Shown in pieces: positions 11,186 through 22,117 of a stretch of 64,000 nucleotides of DNA; position 1 is the stretch's first letter; the number at the start of each line of letters is the position of its first letter. This DNA comes from Isochrysis galbana (lineage: Eukaryota; Haptophyta; Isochrysidales; Isochrysidaceae): NCBI GenBank assembly GCA_018136815.1, contig CM030943.1, positions 2,566,223-2,630,222 on the forward strand, written 5' to 3'. A program made the position numbers and the translations under genes. A model generated the notes under the pieces. That model saw only the letters and a list, made by a program, of their open reading frames with translations, was not told where the DNA came from and searched no databases.

Positions 11186-11390
11186 TTATAATTATAATTA
11201 TGCTGATAGTGATTATAGATTATAGTGATAGTGATAGGTGATAGTGAGCTACACTTGTGACGTGTGGTATTCCGGCCATGGCTCAGAGACCGGTAGCGAA
11301 AGTGAGCTACACGTGTGACAAGTGGTAGCAAGGCATCTTTCGCCTTTTTCGGCGACGAATGTGCTGTTGTGCTGTTGTGCGGGGGTCCTA

Positions 11391-11591
11391 GATGGAGATG
11401 GAGATGGGAAATACGCGTATTCACCGTATTTAGTATTTATATTTATTTGGCCAGAGGCCAAATGCATATGGCTGTATTTGAAGCGCGTCCTGGGTGGTAG
11501 GCCTCGAATGTATTGGAAATGTATTTGGCCGGCGGCCAAATACATATGTATTTGGCTGTATTTGGAGGCCCCGGCACCGTAATTTCCCATC
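11391..11591 (-). mobile_element. MITE, copy 2 (TA-flanked)
   Basis: Reverse orientation relative to 3725-3878; shares GGCCAGAGGCCAAAT, GAAGCGCGTCCTGGGT and AGGCCTCGAATGTATT blocks and both ends. TA flanks it at 11389-11390 and 11592-11593. Longer than copy 1 through internal expansion of CATATGTATTTGGC-type sequence. Confidence 0.8.
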
Positions 11592-11920
11592 TATCTAGGG
11601 CGGGGGTGTCACATAATCCTGTGTTCTTAAAATAGCCTATCCCAACCTCTCGCGCTGAAAATAGCCGACGGAGTGGGCGGGAGATGGCGTCCGCCTCCGT
11701 CTCTCTCTCCCTGGTGGGCTTCTCTGTGCTGGCGCTGGTCTCGCTGGGTGTGATGACGTGGGCGCGGCTGTCGGATGGTGAGGCAAGGCCGCGCGCGCCG
11801 CTTCCAGTTTGGTGAGCGGCTTGGGAGCGTAGGGAGAGAGGGAGGGGAGGGGAGGGGAGGGGAGGGAGGGGGAGGGGCGAGAGGCGAGGGGAGGGAGGGA
11901 GGGAGAGAGAAAGAGAGATA

Positions 11921-12185
11921 GGGAGGGAGGGAGGGAAGGGAGGGAAGGGAGGGAAGGGAGGGAAGGGAGGGAAGGGAGGGAAGGGAGGGAAGGGAGGGAA
12001 GGGAGGGAAGGGAGGGAAGGGAGGGAAGGGAGGGAAGGGAGGGAAGGGAGGGAAGGGAGGGAAGGGAGGGAAGGGAGGGAAGGGAGGGAAGGGAGGGAAG
12101 GGAGGGAAGGGAGGGAAGGGAGGGAAGGGAGGGAAGGGAGGGAAGGGAGGGAAGGGAGGGAAGGGAGGGAAGGGAGGGAAGGGAG
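11921..12185. repeat. GGGAGGGAA minisatellite
   Basis: About 28 tandem copies of the 9-bp unit GGGAGGGAA. The G-triplet pattern could form G-quadruplexes. The open frames here (Leu-Pro-Ser repeats on the minus strand) are a product of a unit length divisible by three. Confidence 0.95.
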
Positions 12186-12890
12186 AGAGGGAGAGGTGGG
12201 GAGGGAGAGAAAGGGAGGGAGAGAAAGGGAGGGAGGGGGAGGGAGGGATGGGACGGAGGGGAGGGAGGGCGAGAGAGAAAGAGAGGGAAGGAGGGAGGAG
12301 CGAAAGGGGGAGGAGGCAGAAGGAAGAGGAGGCAGAGGGGCGAAGGGAGGGGGAGGGGGAGGGATGGAGAGAGAGGGAGGGAGGGTGGAGTGGGGGAGGG
12401 GAAGAGGGAGCGTAGGTGAAGGGAGGGAGTGAGGAAGCGGAGAGGGGAGGGGGGAGTGAGGGAGGAGGAGGAGGTGGACGAGGAGAAGGTTCGCTTGGTG
12501 GGTAGGGTGGGATGGGTGAGGAATGGAGGGGGGGGGGGGGGGGGGGGCGCTTCCTCCCCCTCCCCTCCGTCCCATCCCTCCCTCCCCCTCCCCCCCTCCC
12601 TCCCTTTCTCTCCCTCCCTACCTCTCTCCCTCCCTACCTCTCTCCCTCTCTCCCTTCCCTCCCTTCCCTCCCTTCCCTCCCTTCCCTCCCCTCCCTCCCT
12701 CCCTCCCTCCCTCCCTCCCTATGGGGGGGGGGGGGGGGAGGCATGCGCGGAGAGCGAGAAGAGGCGGTAGAGGGAGTGGTGAATGAACTCAGGCAGGGAG
12801 AGTGCAAGAGAGAGGAAAGGGAGAGGGAGGAGGTTTGCGATAGGGAGGAGGAGACTGCAGTGGATGGCAGCTCGAAGAGGGAGAGCAGCT
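12186..12890. repeat. GA-rich then CT-rich low complexity with G homopolymers
   Basis: Polypurine sequence to about 12535, a 20-base G run, then polypyrimidine to 12720, another G run, and GA-rich sequence again. No gene supported. Confidence 0.85.
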
Positions 12891-12951
12891 AGGGTACGGC
12901 AGCCGACGAACGCTCACGCCCCAACTCCCCCTTCCCTCCTGGTAAACGCAG

Positions 12952-15783
12952 GTATGATGTGCCCACGTGCTTCAACCCGCAGCTACAACAGGCGACCGGG
13001 CGGCCCATCTCCTCGCTCCTCACCGCGAGTCAGTGTGACGAGATGGACTTTGCGCGGAGTCCGACGTACGCGTGCGCCATGTCACTATCTAAGTCCGGCG
13101 TAGCTTTGTTCAAGCCGGACGTCGCGTATTTGCGACACACGTGGATAAGACTCCCGTGCGCGAGCCTCAGCGCCGCAGCTCCAACACGCCGTCATGGATG
13201 CTGACTCCTTGTGTTTCGGCCTTGCAGCTCGAATCGAAGCTTGAGCATTCCGCTACACGCGAGTGACGGCTTTGAGGGTGGCACATCCTATTCCCTCTCC
13301 ATGCTGCTCGAGTCCAACACGTATGCCCTTGCCACGGTGTCGGTTGAGGACAGCACGGGTGAGCTTTCCTTGTGAAGCACATGGCGGAGTCTAGCGCATT
13401 AGAGTCTCACTCCCCTATGTCAACGCCTCGAGCACTAGCAGCCAGCTACGCCCCACTATGGCACACGCAGGTGTCACGCTCCTCGAGCCAACCATCGTAG
13501 AAATTGGTCCAGACTCTTATTTCCCATGGCGCGAGAAGAAGACATTGCCTAGTGGCTTCCGCAGTGCGGCGGCATCGGGTTCGTGTTGCCATGGTGACGG
13601 CTCTTCCGTAGAGTCGGAGTCTCTGCCCAACCAGCCAACGAGTTGGACGCCTTCGGTGAGTGGCGCGACGAGGCTTGCTTGCTGTGATAGTGAGACATGC
13701 TGCCCATTGGGGGAGCAGCTCCCATCTTTTGTGGTGCTCGATTGCTGCCGCAACGGTCACACGGGGAGCGCTGCGCGTCATCGTGAGCTTACATCCGATG
13801 CAACGCAATCGAGGAGCATGCCCACATACGAGCTGACTTCCGATCCACCACCCGAGAGCGTGTTGCTGGCGGTCCCCGACGAGGATGCTGTATGGGACGA
13901 TTTGCTTGCGGATTGGATCGATGAGGAGGACGAGCCTTACGGCTCCACGGAGCACGGCGACGGCAACCCTTGGGGCGACAATGAGGATGAACCTGCGGGC
14001 GTCGCAACACGGCGGCAGCTGCGCGGCTCGTCCGGGCGCTTCTCGTCTTCTAGGTGTGCGAGCATGCTCATCACGTCAGGATCAGCAAGCCAGGGACGTT
14101 CCCGGTAGCAGAGCAACTCACCTGTCCTCCGTGCGCAGGTCCTCCATCTCCTCATGGTCATCCTCTCGGCGGCGCTCATCCTCGTCTTCCTCGTTTTCAT
14201 GGTGGGGCAGTGACTCCTCCGCGAATCGACGCGTTACCTCCTTCGGTGATTCACGTCGGCGCACCACCTCGTTAGGCACGTCTTGGTCGTCTCGTCCCTC
14301 CACTTCCCACCCTGGCAGCCCTGCTTATCCCACCTATGCCACACGGCCGTCATACTACTCGGGCCGCTACCCTGCTTACCCGAGGTACGCATTAGTTGCA
14401 CTCGCGTCGCCGCTTAGGCGGACTTCCGAGCTCGTCGCCATGGCACCGTCACCGAGTGGATAAGGATGCCGTAAAGTGGCGAGGGAGCCTTACATCGCAC
14501 GCATTCTCTCGCCGAGCTCATCTTTGCCCGCGCCGGACCCCCCCCCCCCCACAGCTCCTACTCGCGCACCTCTTACGGCCACTCCCCAGTGCATTATGTC
14601 TACCCGAGCACGGCTGCGTACTACTACAGCCCCAGCCACTATTACATCGTGCGCAATCCCGCGGCCCCTTGGCGAATTTGTCTACCACACTCCCGCTCGC
14701 ACTCTGCCCTCGCTCGCCGCCTCCCATACTCATACTTTGAGCCCACGCCGAGATTGCAGGTCGGTGGCATGCCATATTACGTTGGGAGTAACTCGTATCA
14801 CTACAATGCGTTCGCCTCCGCCCTGATGGTGGGAGCAACTATCTCCCTCCTGCGGTACCACCACCGCGACCACTACTACTCGCATTACCACTATGGGAGC
14901 GGTACGTCGGGTGTTGTAGCTGCCGAGGATGGTGGCGCATTTCCCCCTAGCCATGCCAACGGAAAACCGGAGACGGAATCAGTCACCGTCACAGCCCCGA
15001 TGGACCGCTACGACCTTTCGCTCGCCATCACGACGCCTTCGGTCCACCCCGTGGGTTCCGGCAACGGAGATGGCGCGGGTGACGTATCACCGCTTCACGA
15101 CGGCCGCAAAATCTCACGTGGCTGGCCACTGACCCTTGTTGTACACAACGCCACGCTCTTCGGCCCCAGATCCTTGGTCACTGCTCCCGTTGCGGAAGAC
15201 GGTAGCCGTCGGCTTGTGGTGGCCGGTATCCGCGCATCGGATGGCGCACTGCCTATGTACGTGTCGTTTGCACCCGTGGTGAACGACGTGACCGGCGGCG
15301 GCTCCAGTGTAGATTACAAGAGCGACTACTCGCTAGCTGACTTTTGTGGCCGCATGGGATTGGTGAGCGTCCGCTCCACCCCTAGCCACGTGCGAATCCG
15401 CACTGTAGGCCCTTTGTCGTTGGCTCCAGCCCGGCTGACTCCTAGGTCAGTTTGAGCCGTCTCCCAAGTGCCTCGCGCCCTACTGCCACCTCCATCGACA
15501 ACCATATCTTAGCCTTGACCTGGTTTGTTACTTGCAGGTCATTGCGCTAGTGGGATGCCTTGTTGCGGCTTGTCGCAATTCAACTGCTCAAAAGAGTCGG
15601 CGAGGGTACCATGCCGCCAGCGACAATAGGGACATCTTCTTTTCCGGGGACGCCGTCGGGGCGGGCTCGAGTCCATTCGACTCCCGCGCCGAGACGTCGA
15701 GTCAGACGCTAAAGTATCAGCCACGCTTTGGCAGATCTAGCGTTTGGGTGGGCGGCATGAAGACGTCCGGCAATTTATACTGA
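12952..15783 (+). CDS. Unrecognised Ser/Tyr/His-rich protein, multi-exon
   Basis: Coding stretches joined by plausible splice sites: 12952-13155 (GTGCGC donor), 13228-13358, 13471-about 14051 (possible internal intron near 13650-13790), about 14139-14384, 14564-about 15408, 15540-15783. In order they encode an LHASDGFEGGTSYSLSMLLE segment, an acidic segment (WDDLLADWIDEEDEPYG), a poly-Ser/Arg stretch, a Tyr-rich stretch (PSYYSGRYPAYP, AAYYYSPSHYYIV), a His/Tyr-rich stretch, a globular-looking region (RGWPLTLVVHNATLFGP) and a short hydrophobic segment (VIALVGCLVAAC) near the C-terminus, consistent with a surface or membrane-attached protein. I do not recognise a family. The first exon is not identified, and the last two splice choices are uncertain: the GTCAGT donor at 15447 and the GTAGGC donor near 15409 give different C-termini. 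Confidence 0.55.
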
Positions 15784-16472
15784 TCGAGGCAAATGGCCAT
15801 CCACAATGTGGAGGGCTGCGGCGATCGGTTTGGGAGACGGGAGGGCGATGCCTTGTACGCGGGCCGGGTCTTGCGGCTCGTCATAATAAGAACGGTTTCA
15901 TGAGCATGGCGCAATTTGGGTGGGTTGTTCCTAGCTTTGAGTGCCGAGCATCATCGCGTCCGTATTGGTTTCGAGCACACAATAATATGCAGTTATCCCC
16001 AATCGGATACTGAAGGAACCTGTCAACGTGAGTGTCAATAGGATATCATCCACATAAAAAACAATGATTACTAAGATCAAAATAGTAGATTTACAACTAA
16101 GTCACTAAGTTTAGAAAACTAAGCGTGCCGCGACCGCTCCCGAGCCTCAGGCGACCCTCGTCCGTGCGCCCCACCTGGGACGCCCCACGCCGCCTGAGGC
16201 GGCTCATCAGGATGACGGATCCGAGGTTACCACTGCCTCAAATGGGAACAAAGAAAAACTTCTTAATGATCTCGCCGCGCGCGCGACCCTGCACATCCTC
16301 CATCCTCCCTGCAGCCACGCCCGCTTTCCTTACCACCCCGCACCCCTCCACCTGCCTTGCGGCGCGTCCCCTCGTGCTCTACCTAGGGGCTGGGTGAAGT
16401 GGGTTTCCAGTTGCAGACGGTGTGTGCCGGTCCCCGACGGCTTATCGCTCTCCTTCCTTCTACGCCGCCGGG
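15784..16472. other. No gene seen
   Basis: 3' flank of the previous gene, then sequence that includes a short block near 16350-16395 (ACCTGCCTTGCGGCGC) also found near 59118. Nothing coding supported. Confidence 0.5.
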
Positions 16473-16600
16473 CTACCGGTTTCTTCTTAGTCCTTTTTGC
16501 GCCGGCTGCCGGGCGTCTGATGTACGGTTTGTCTGCTGTGGGTCGAAGGAGAGGGGAGTCGCGGCGGCGCGCTCCATTGCGACCAAGTATAAACTTAGTT
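16473..16600 (-). mobile_element. MERA-family 5' fragment, copy 3
   Basis: Hairpin at 16582-16600 (AACTAAGT against ACTTGGTT, one G-T wobble) 4 nt before a minus-strand ATG at 16577-16575; the ORF begins MERAAATPLSFDP and runs about 34 codons. Confidence 0.5.
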
Positions 16601-16756
16601 GACAAAGGAGGCGATAAAGGAGGCGAGGGCAACAAGGGCGAATGGACGAATGTAGGACACTGCGACGGTGACTCGTGGCTAGCCTGCAAGGAGGGAACAT
16701 AGAAACGCAAACAACTTCTAAAACAAAAAGGTCGATCGCGGATGCGACAAGGCCAG

Positions 16757-16980
16757 CCCATCAAAACGATTGCACCTCGCAGGCAAGCCCATCAAAACGA
16801 TTGCACCCCGCAGGCAAGCCCATCAAAACGATTGCACCCCGCAGGCAAAAGCCCATCAAAACCATTGCACCCCGCAGGCAAAAGCCCATCAAAAAAACGA
16901 TTGCACTCCGCAGGCAAAAGCCCATCAAAAAAACAATTGCACCCCGCAGGCAAAAGCCCATCAAAAAAACGATTGCACCG
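16757..16980. repeat. 31-36 bp satellite, array 1
   Basis: Seven units of CCCATCAAAACGATTGCACC followed by CCGCAGGCAA(AA)G. Unit length varies 31, 33 and 36 through the A runs; single-base variants occur in units 1, 4, 5 and 6. The last unit is cut short at CACCGGTCTCG. Confidence 0.95.
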
Positions 16981-17194
16981 GTCTCGATTTGAAGTTGAGC
17001 TTCTCGGCCCTTTGCGACCTTTTGTTGGTTTTTGGTTACGTTTTGTTGTGAGGACTCAAGGGGGGGGGTCTTGGTCCTAATGGGCCCCGGATATGTATAG
17101 GGAACTTTCTACCGAAGAAAACCCTCAAATTTTCTCAACCGTGAGATGGCCATTTTTGCTACCCCTAATAAAAAACCCTGTTTGACCGCCCTAC

Positions 17195-17578
17195 AAAAGC
17201 CCATCAAAAAAACGATTGCACCCCGCAGGCAAAAGCCCATCAAAAAAACGATTGCACCCCGCAGGCAAAAGCCCATCAAAAAAACGATTGCACCCCGCAG
17301 GCAAAAGCCCATCAAAAAAACGATTGCACCCCGCAGGCAAAAGCCCATCAAAAAAACGATTGCACCCCGCAGGCAAAAGCCCATCAAAAAAACGATTGCA
17401 CCCCGCAGGCAAAAGCCCATCAAAACGATTGCACCCCGCAGGCAAAAGCCCATCAAAACGATTGCACCCCGCAGGCAAAAGCCCATCAAAACGATTGCAC
17501 CCCGCAGGCAAAAGCCCATCAAAACGATTGCACCCCGCAGGCAAAAGCCCATCAAAACGATTGCACCCCGCAGGCAAG
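17195..17578. repeat. 33-36 bp satellite, array 2
   Basis: Six 36-bp units (seven A) followed by five 33-bp units (four A) of the same satellite as 16757-16980, practically without substitutions, so recently homogenised. It ends 88 bp from the 3' end of the tRNA-Val gene. The unit is open in several frames on both strands because its lengths are multiples of three. Confidence 0.95.
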
Positions 17579-17666
17579 CTGCAGGCCAGCCCAACACAAG
17601 CATTGCATCTGCATGCCCGACAAAAACCATTGCATCCACTGGAGGGCCAAAACAAAAATGAAGATT

Positions 17667-17741
17667 TAGGCCCGGCGAGACTCGAACTCGCGATCTTCCC
17701 GGTGTAAACGGGACGCTTTGACCAAACTAAGCCACAGGCCC
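17667..17741 (-). tRNA. tRNA-Val (anticodon UAC)
   Basis: On the minus strand a complete 75-nt cloverleaf: acceptor GGGCCTG with CGGGCCT (two G-T wobbles), discriminator A, D stem GCTT/AAGC, anticodon stem TCCCG/CGGGA around loop TTTACAC (anticodon TAC), five-base variable loop, T stem GCGAG/CTCGC with loop TTCGAGT. Internal A box (TGGCTTAGTTTGG) and B box (AGTTCGAGTCT) are present. No encoded CCA, as expected for a eukaryotic gene, and no intron. Confidence 0.95.
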
Positions 17742-18726
17742 GTGGCTGCATCCCTCATCGACGCGCAGAGTGGGCTATATACGGTATACATCGAAGCCAG
17801 CTCATGCTGACCTTCTCACAGTATCGTTCCCTCGCTCGCCATTCCGAATGAGACTTGCCGAGAGAGGGTATAATGCCTGATTGTGAGATTCAGGTTACAG
17901 TCATACGTCGGGTGAAGAAGGAAGCTCATTCTGCTCGTGGTGGGAAAGGCGACGAAATAAGTGAAAGTGAGAAGTGTGAGATGGGAGATGGTGATTACAA
18001 GAAGAGCTCCGCCATGGGATGGGCCCTTCTGGACCCATCCCAGTGGATCGTGCCCGCTCGTCGCGTCTGCGTGAGCTCGTTGAGCCACGGCAGCCGAAAA
18101 CCCTCCCCTCCTTGCTCAGCCGCATGGCTGCAGCGATGGAGCAAGGTGCAAGGTGTGGGGGGCTCATGTTAAGGGGTCTATGGCCGCTCCCATGGCCCCA
18201 CTGGGTCACTCCCACTTGGGTCTGCCCCCTTCATCGGCCTCGCGGCCAATTATCCGCGCTTGCGCGCGCTCGCCCTCCTCACCAGATCGTATATCTCGTC
18301 CAATGGCCACTCATGGTGGCCCACATGAACCCATTGGGGCACTGGCGAGTTTTATTAGTTATTAGCCTTCTTCTTTCTTCTTGCCGCGGACGACCCCGGC
18401 GCCAGCCGGGCGTTGTAGGCCTCAGCGATAGCCAGCTTAGCACTGTTGTCGTGCGTTGTGCAGGCGCGTGGATGACGTGGCCGGGCGATGCTAGCACCGG
18501 CAAGATTTCTTATTAAATTTTTACAAGGGCAAATGCGGTGGCGGAATCACAATAGCACAAAATAAGTTCAGCGTTGTAGCAACTGCACTGTGCAACACGC
18601 ACAACTTGCATAAACAAATCGTCCGTACTTAGCGCCATCCATTGCCGAAAAGCAAATGTCTTTCTTCATAGTGGGCGTTGCCCTTATTGGAAATTAGCCT
18701 ATCGAGCTGTGATACCGAGCCAGGTG
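17742..18726. other. No gene seen
   Basis: Intergenic between tRNA-Val and the LRR gene. Open frames exist but show no domain, splice pattern or composition that I can defend. Confidence 0.5.
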
Positions 18727-19446
18727 TCAGTCGTCATCGCTAATGCCCACCCTCACCCCTGCCGGCACGTCAAACGGTGCTAGTGCGGTGCAGCCGTCAA
18801 ACGCGCTGTGGCCAAGCGTCCGCAGCGACGCGGGCAAATCGATGGACACCAGACTCGTGCAGTCGCGGAAGGCATGCTCGCCAATATCGTACACAGTCCA
18901 AGGTAGTTCAATCGCATCCAGCGAGGAACAGCCGTAAAAGGTGGCTACCGACACCCTCTCGAGCGCGGAGGGCAGGCTCACGTTACGCAGCGACGTGCAT
19001 CCAAAAAAAAGACCTGTGGCAGTTGCCTGAAGCTGTGCCTGCGCCATGCTCGCCACGCCGAGATTGGTGCACTCGTTGAACGCGTATTCCTCGAGCGAGG
19101 TCAGCGCTGGTGGCAAAGTTACGGACAGTAAACCCGATCTGGAGAATGCATAGGTGCCAATGTGTTGGAGGCCATTAGGAAGTGTAACAGATGTGAGGGA
19201 GCGCGTCCCGCTGAAGGCTGAGGAGCCAATATACTCCAAGCTGTCCGGAAGCTCGATGGATTCCAGTTGGACGCAATCCTTGAAGGCAAACTTTGGAATG
19301 CGAGTCACGCCGGAAGGCACCACCACGTGAGGTGCGCACTCAAAAGTAGAGCTACAGCTACCATCCTCGGCGGAGCTGCCGTCCTCGGCGGCCCCTGACG
19401 TCAGGAGCGCGACCAGGAGCGGCCAAGCGCGCATCGGCGCCGGCAT
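18727..19446 (-). CDS. Secreted BspA-like leucine-rich repeat protein
   Basis: Single exon, 239 residues, ATG at 19446, TGA stop. An N-terminal signal peptide is likely (MRAWPLLVALLTSGAA). The rest consists of about eight BspA-type (LRR_5) repeats of 22-24 residues, each with a pattern such as FKDCVQLESIELPDSLEYIG, FSGTRSLTSVTLPNGLQHIG and FRDCTSLVSIDLPASLRTLG, capped by an acidic tail. Such proteins are secreted or surface-exposed and mediate protein binding in many protists and bacteria; the partner here is unknown. It is transcribed away from the divergent metallophosphoesterase gene, 131 bp to its right, so the two may share a promoter region. Confidence 0.88.
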   Translation of the reverse strand: MPAPMRAWPLLVALLTSGAAEDGSSAEDGSCSSTFECAPHVVVPSGVTRIPKFAFKDCVQLESIELPDSLEYIGSSAFSGTRSLTSVTLPNGLQHIGTYAFSRSGLLSVTLPPALTSLEEYAFNECTNLGVASMAQAQLQATATGLFFGCTSLRNVSLPSALERVSVATFYGCSSLDAIELPWTVYDIGEHAFRDCTSLVSIDLPASLRTLGHSAFDGCTALAPFDVPAGVRVGISDDD

Positions 19447-19577
19447 CGCGAGGCCGTCGGACGCCGGAGGCAGACATAAGGAGAAGTTTTCCGAAGTCCC
19501 CTAATGCCTATATTCAAACGCCGTCGGACGCCGTCGGAGATTCGTTACAATCCCGACGGTCGACCGATCGAAGCACC

Positions 19578-20958
19578 ATGCTGTCTCTCGTCCCCTCCCT
19601 GTTGCTGTCGTTTGCATCGGGTCCTGGCTACAACGATGGCGCCAAGTCGGGGGTCTGCTTTACTGGCTGCTCCCCGTACGCGTGCCCTACTGCCCCGCTT
19701 CATGGTCCACGCGCGCAGACACCGCCCGTGAGCGTGCCGGTGACAAGGCGCAGGGCGCACAAGCCGATCGTTCACCACCTTGCACAGCCAGTAGAGCAGA
19801 CTCCCTGCCCTTCGTGGTCCGCGCGCACTGACACCTCACGTGAGCCCGCCGGTGACAAGGCGCACAAGCCGATCATGTGCCAACCTGCAATTGGTCCAGG
19901 TACACCGAGCCGCCGTTCCCGACCTGGTCCGGCATGGTCGAGAAGATGGCTGGCGATTGCAAACTCCTCGTGCACCTTGGCGACACGAAGGGTGGCAGCG
20001 GCCCCTGCAACGACACCTTGATGGCCGAACCCATCCGGATCATGATCCGCTCTGGCGCACCGGTGCTGTACACTCTCGGTGATAACGAGGCGACCGACTG
20101 CCACCGCATGCTGTCGCGGTCGGACATGACGGCCCAGGGCGGCGTGGTTGGCTCTTCCTCCGCCGCGGCCGCCGCGATGTACCCGGTGGCTGCCGAATAC
20201 CTTACCGCGGAGTCTGCGCGGTCGCACATGATTTCCGAGTTCTTCAGCGACCTCACGACCGACCTGACAGGCACGCTCGCCGTGGACACTCACTCTGCGG
20301 CCTGCCCGTTCAACTCGATGGTCGTCGTCGACCACATGCTCGTCGCCACGATCGAGATGCCTGGCTCCAATTTCGGCCTCTCCGTCGAGCCAAATATGGA
20401 TCTTGTCGACCCGGTCGCGTCGCACCAGATGATGTACGACCGGGCCAACGCGTGCAACATGGAATGGATCACCGCCGCCGCCAAGAAAGCGGCGGACCAC
20501 CACATCAAAGCGGTGCTCATCGGCTTCCAGGCAGCCTGGTGGGATGTAGCCCTGGTCGGCACGGGAAGCAAGTCGGCCGCTGCTCGGCACGTCGCATATG
20601 AGCCATTCCTGCAGAAGATGCTCGAGGTGACCGCGGCCTATCCGGACATCATGTTCTACACAGTCCATGCCGACTCGCACTTTTGGCTCAGCTTTTCGCC
20701 AAGCAACATCCAAAACTGGGTCAACCTCATGGTACGTCACCCCTTCTCGCACTCCCTTTGGCCATCCATCATGCCCACAGGTCCGCCCATCCGACGCCCG
20801 CCTCTCTGCACACTCTTGCGCAGGTCGAGGGTTCGGACCGTGCGCTGTACAGCTACGCCAAGTTCACTCACGACCCCAACGCCGAGTTCGACCCGCTTAC
20901 CGTGAAGGAGGTGCACACCAAGATGTCTGAACAGGAGGCGGCCTCGTACGGCCGTTGA
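19578..20958 (+). CDS. Secreted calcineurin-like metallophosphoesterase
   Basis: Three exons, 19578-19681, 19900-20731 and 20824-20958 (1,071 nt, 356 residues), TGA stop. Exon 1 encodes a signal peptide (MLSLVPSLLLSFASG) and CFTGCSPYA, corresponding to the first metal-binding strand of the family. Exon 2 carries LLVHLGDTKGG and PVLYTLGDNEATDCHR, the GD and GDNE metal-binding motifs of calcineurin-like phosphoesterases, and later MFYTVHADSHFW with the conserved His. This resembles the bacterial-type secreted phosphoesterases with a GDNExxDCH box. Intron 1 (19682-19899) contains an imperfect tandem duplication of about 110 bp, and its donor choice (GTGCCC after Tyr-Ala) rests on phase and alignment of the motif. 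Substrate unknown; a role in extracellular phosphate release would be inference. Confidence 0.82.
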
Positions 20959-21390
20959 TCATGCGAGCATGTCTGCCCGCCGACTTCAAGAAATGGAGTT
21001 TTAGTCCGCGGCATGGCTTAACGTGTTTTAAGCGCGGCGAGCCATTTAAGCCGCGGCAAGCCATTTGTCTTCTATCTTCTATCAATAGATTCAATCAAGC
21101 ACTTTGCACTTCCCTTGCGGATTCACACACACCACATCGCCCCACACATGCTCGACAATGCACAGTAAAGAAAAAAATCTTGAAGGTCTCCGCTTTGCTA
21201 CTAGTACTAGTGACTTGCATTCATATACGATCGCGTCGCCATCGCCTATACCCCTACCGCTACTCTCTCTTCCGCTTCCGCTACAGCCTTCGTTCCCTTT
21301 TCATCGGTTGTGGGCATGTCTGCTTTGTCTCGTCTAGAGGCGTCCATGTTGTTGCCATGTATATTTATATTCTTGAGCGTTAGTACCGAA
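20959..21390. other. No gene seen
   Basis: 3' flank. Contains a local reiteration (CCGCGGCATGGCTTAA, GCGGCGAGCCATTTAAG, CCGCGGCAAGCCATTT at 21006-21067), otherwise nothing supported. Confidence 0.5.
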
Positions 21391-22075
21391 CTATCTTTAA
21401 AAAGATAGGGTCATGGAACGCGCGCCGCTCCCCTCCCCTCCTGCCGCCACACCCACCGCGCCGGAAGATCAGGCCATGGGCACATACAATCGATTCCCCG
21501 ACAGAGCAAACACATGCCGCATATGCAGAGCGGCGAACGAATCCTCGACGCATCTGGGTGAATGCCCCGGGATAACCAGGATATTAGACGCTTTGAACAG
21601 AATCGCGAGATTCTCGCCCAACGCCGAAAGAAGGAGAGAAAGAAGACATCATCATAGATAACCTATTCATATTCCGAAAGGGAGACGCCCCAAAAGCGAG
21701 ATATACACTCTATACCTGTTAGCATGGAGATATATCATAACGGACTTCTATAGGATTCACTATGAGAATATAGACTACTCAGAAGAATCAATACTCATAA
21801 GAATCATAGAGAGATACACCGCCCTGTGTAAAGCACTATTATTCGCATATGAAACCGACTCAGCGCGAACGGCCCAAGCGGGCATGGGAAGACAACCCAA
21901 GAAAAGAATAGATATAGGCGACTTAAGGCCCGTATTTCACATAAGCGACAAGGGTGGGCTCAAACAAACCTAGCGAGGAGCTAGCTGAGCTAGCCACCAA
22001 GCTGAGGATCGCACACGCTGTCGAAGAGACCAAGGAGCGAGGCAAGGAAGACGAATAAACCACTGATACAACGAG
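21391..22075 (+). mobile_element. MERA-family deletion derivative: 5' end joined to C-terminal zinc knuckle
   Basis: Hairpin 21391-21408 (CTATCTTT against AAAGATAG, perfect) 4 nt before ATG 21413. The ORF starts MERAP, then after a short Pro/Ala stretch carries CRICRAANESSTHLGEC, a C-x2-C-x8-H-x4-C pattern as found near the C-terminus of many non-LTR retrotransposon polyproteins. After one or two frameshifts the coding continues with LLAWRYIITDFYRIHY, which matches LLAWRYILTDFYIEY at about 42970, and ends at a TAG near 21971. The endonuclease and reverse transcriptase core is missing, so this is an internally deleted copy. It is AT-richer than its surroundings. Confidence 0.65.
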
Positions 22076-22117
22076 CAAGGGAGGGCACCACTAGAGGCAC
22101 TGCGATCTAAAAAAAAT

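Noticed and set aside
11637..12575. Leu-Pro-Ser-repeat protein on the minus strand
   Set aside because: Translation of the GGGAGGGAA minisatellite and adjacent polypurine sequence.
16757..17578. CRISPR array
   Set aside because: Units follow one another with no variable spacers; it is a plain satellite in a eukaryotic genome with no cas genes.
17109..17751. Repeat protein with PIKKTIAPRRQ units
   Set aside because: The frame is open on both strands and in several phases because the unit is 33 or 36 bp; no start context or flanking coding sequence.
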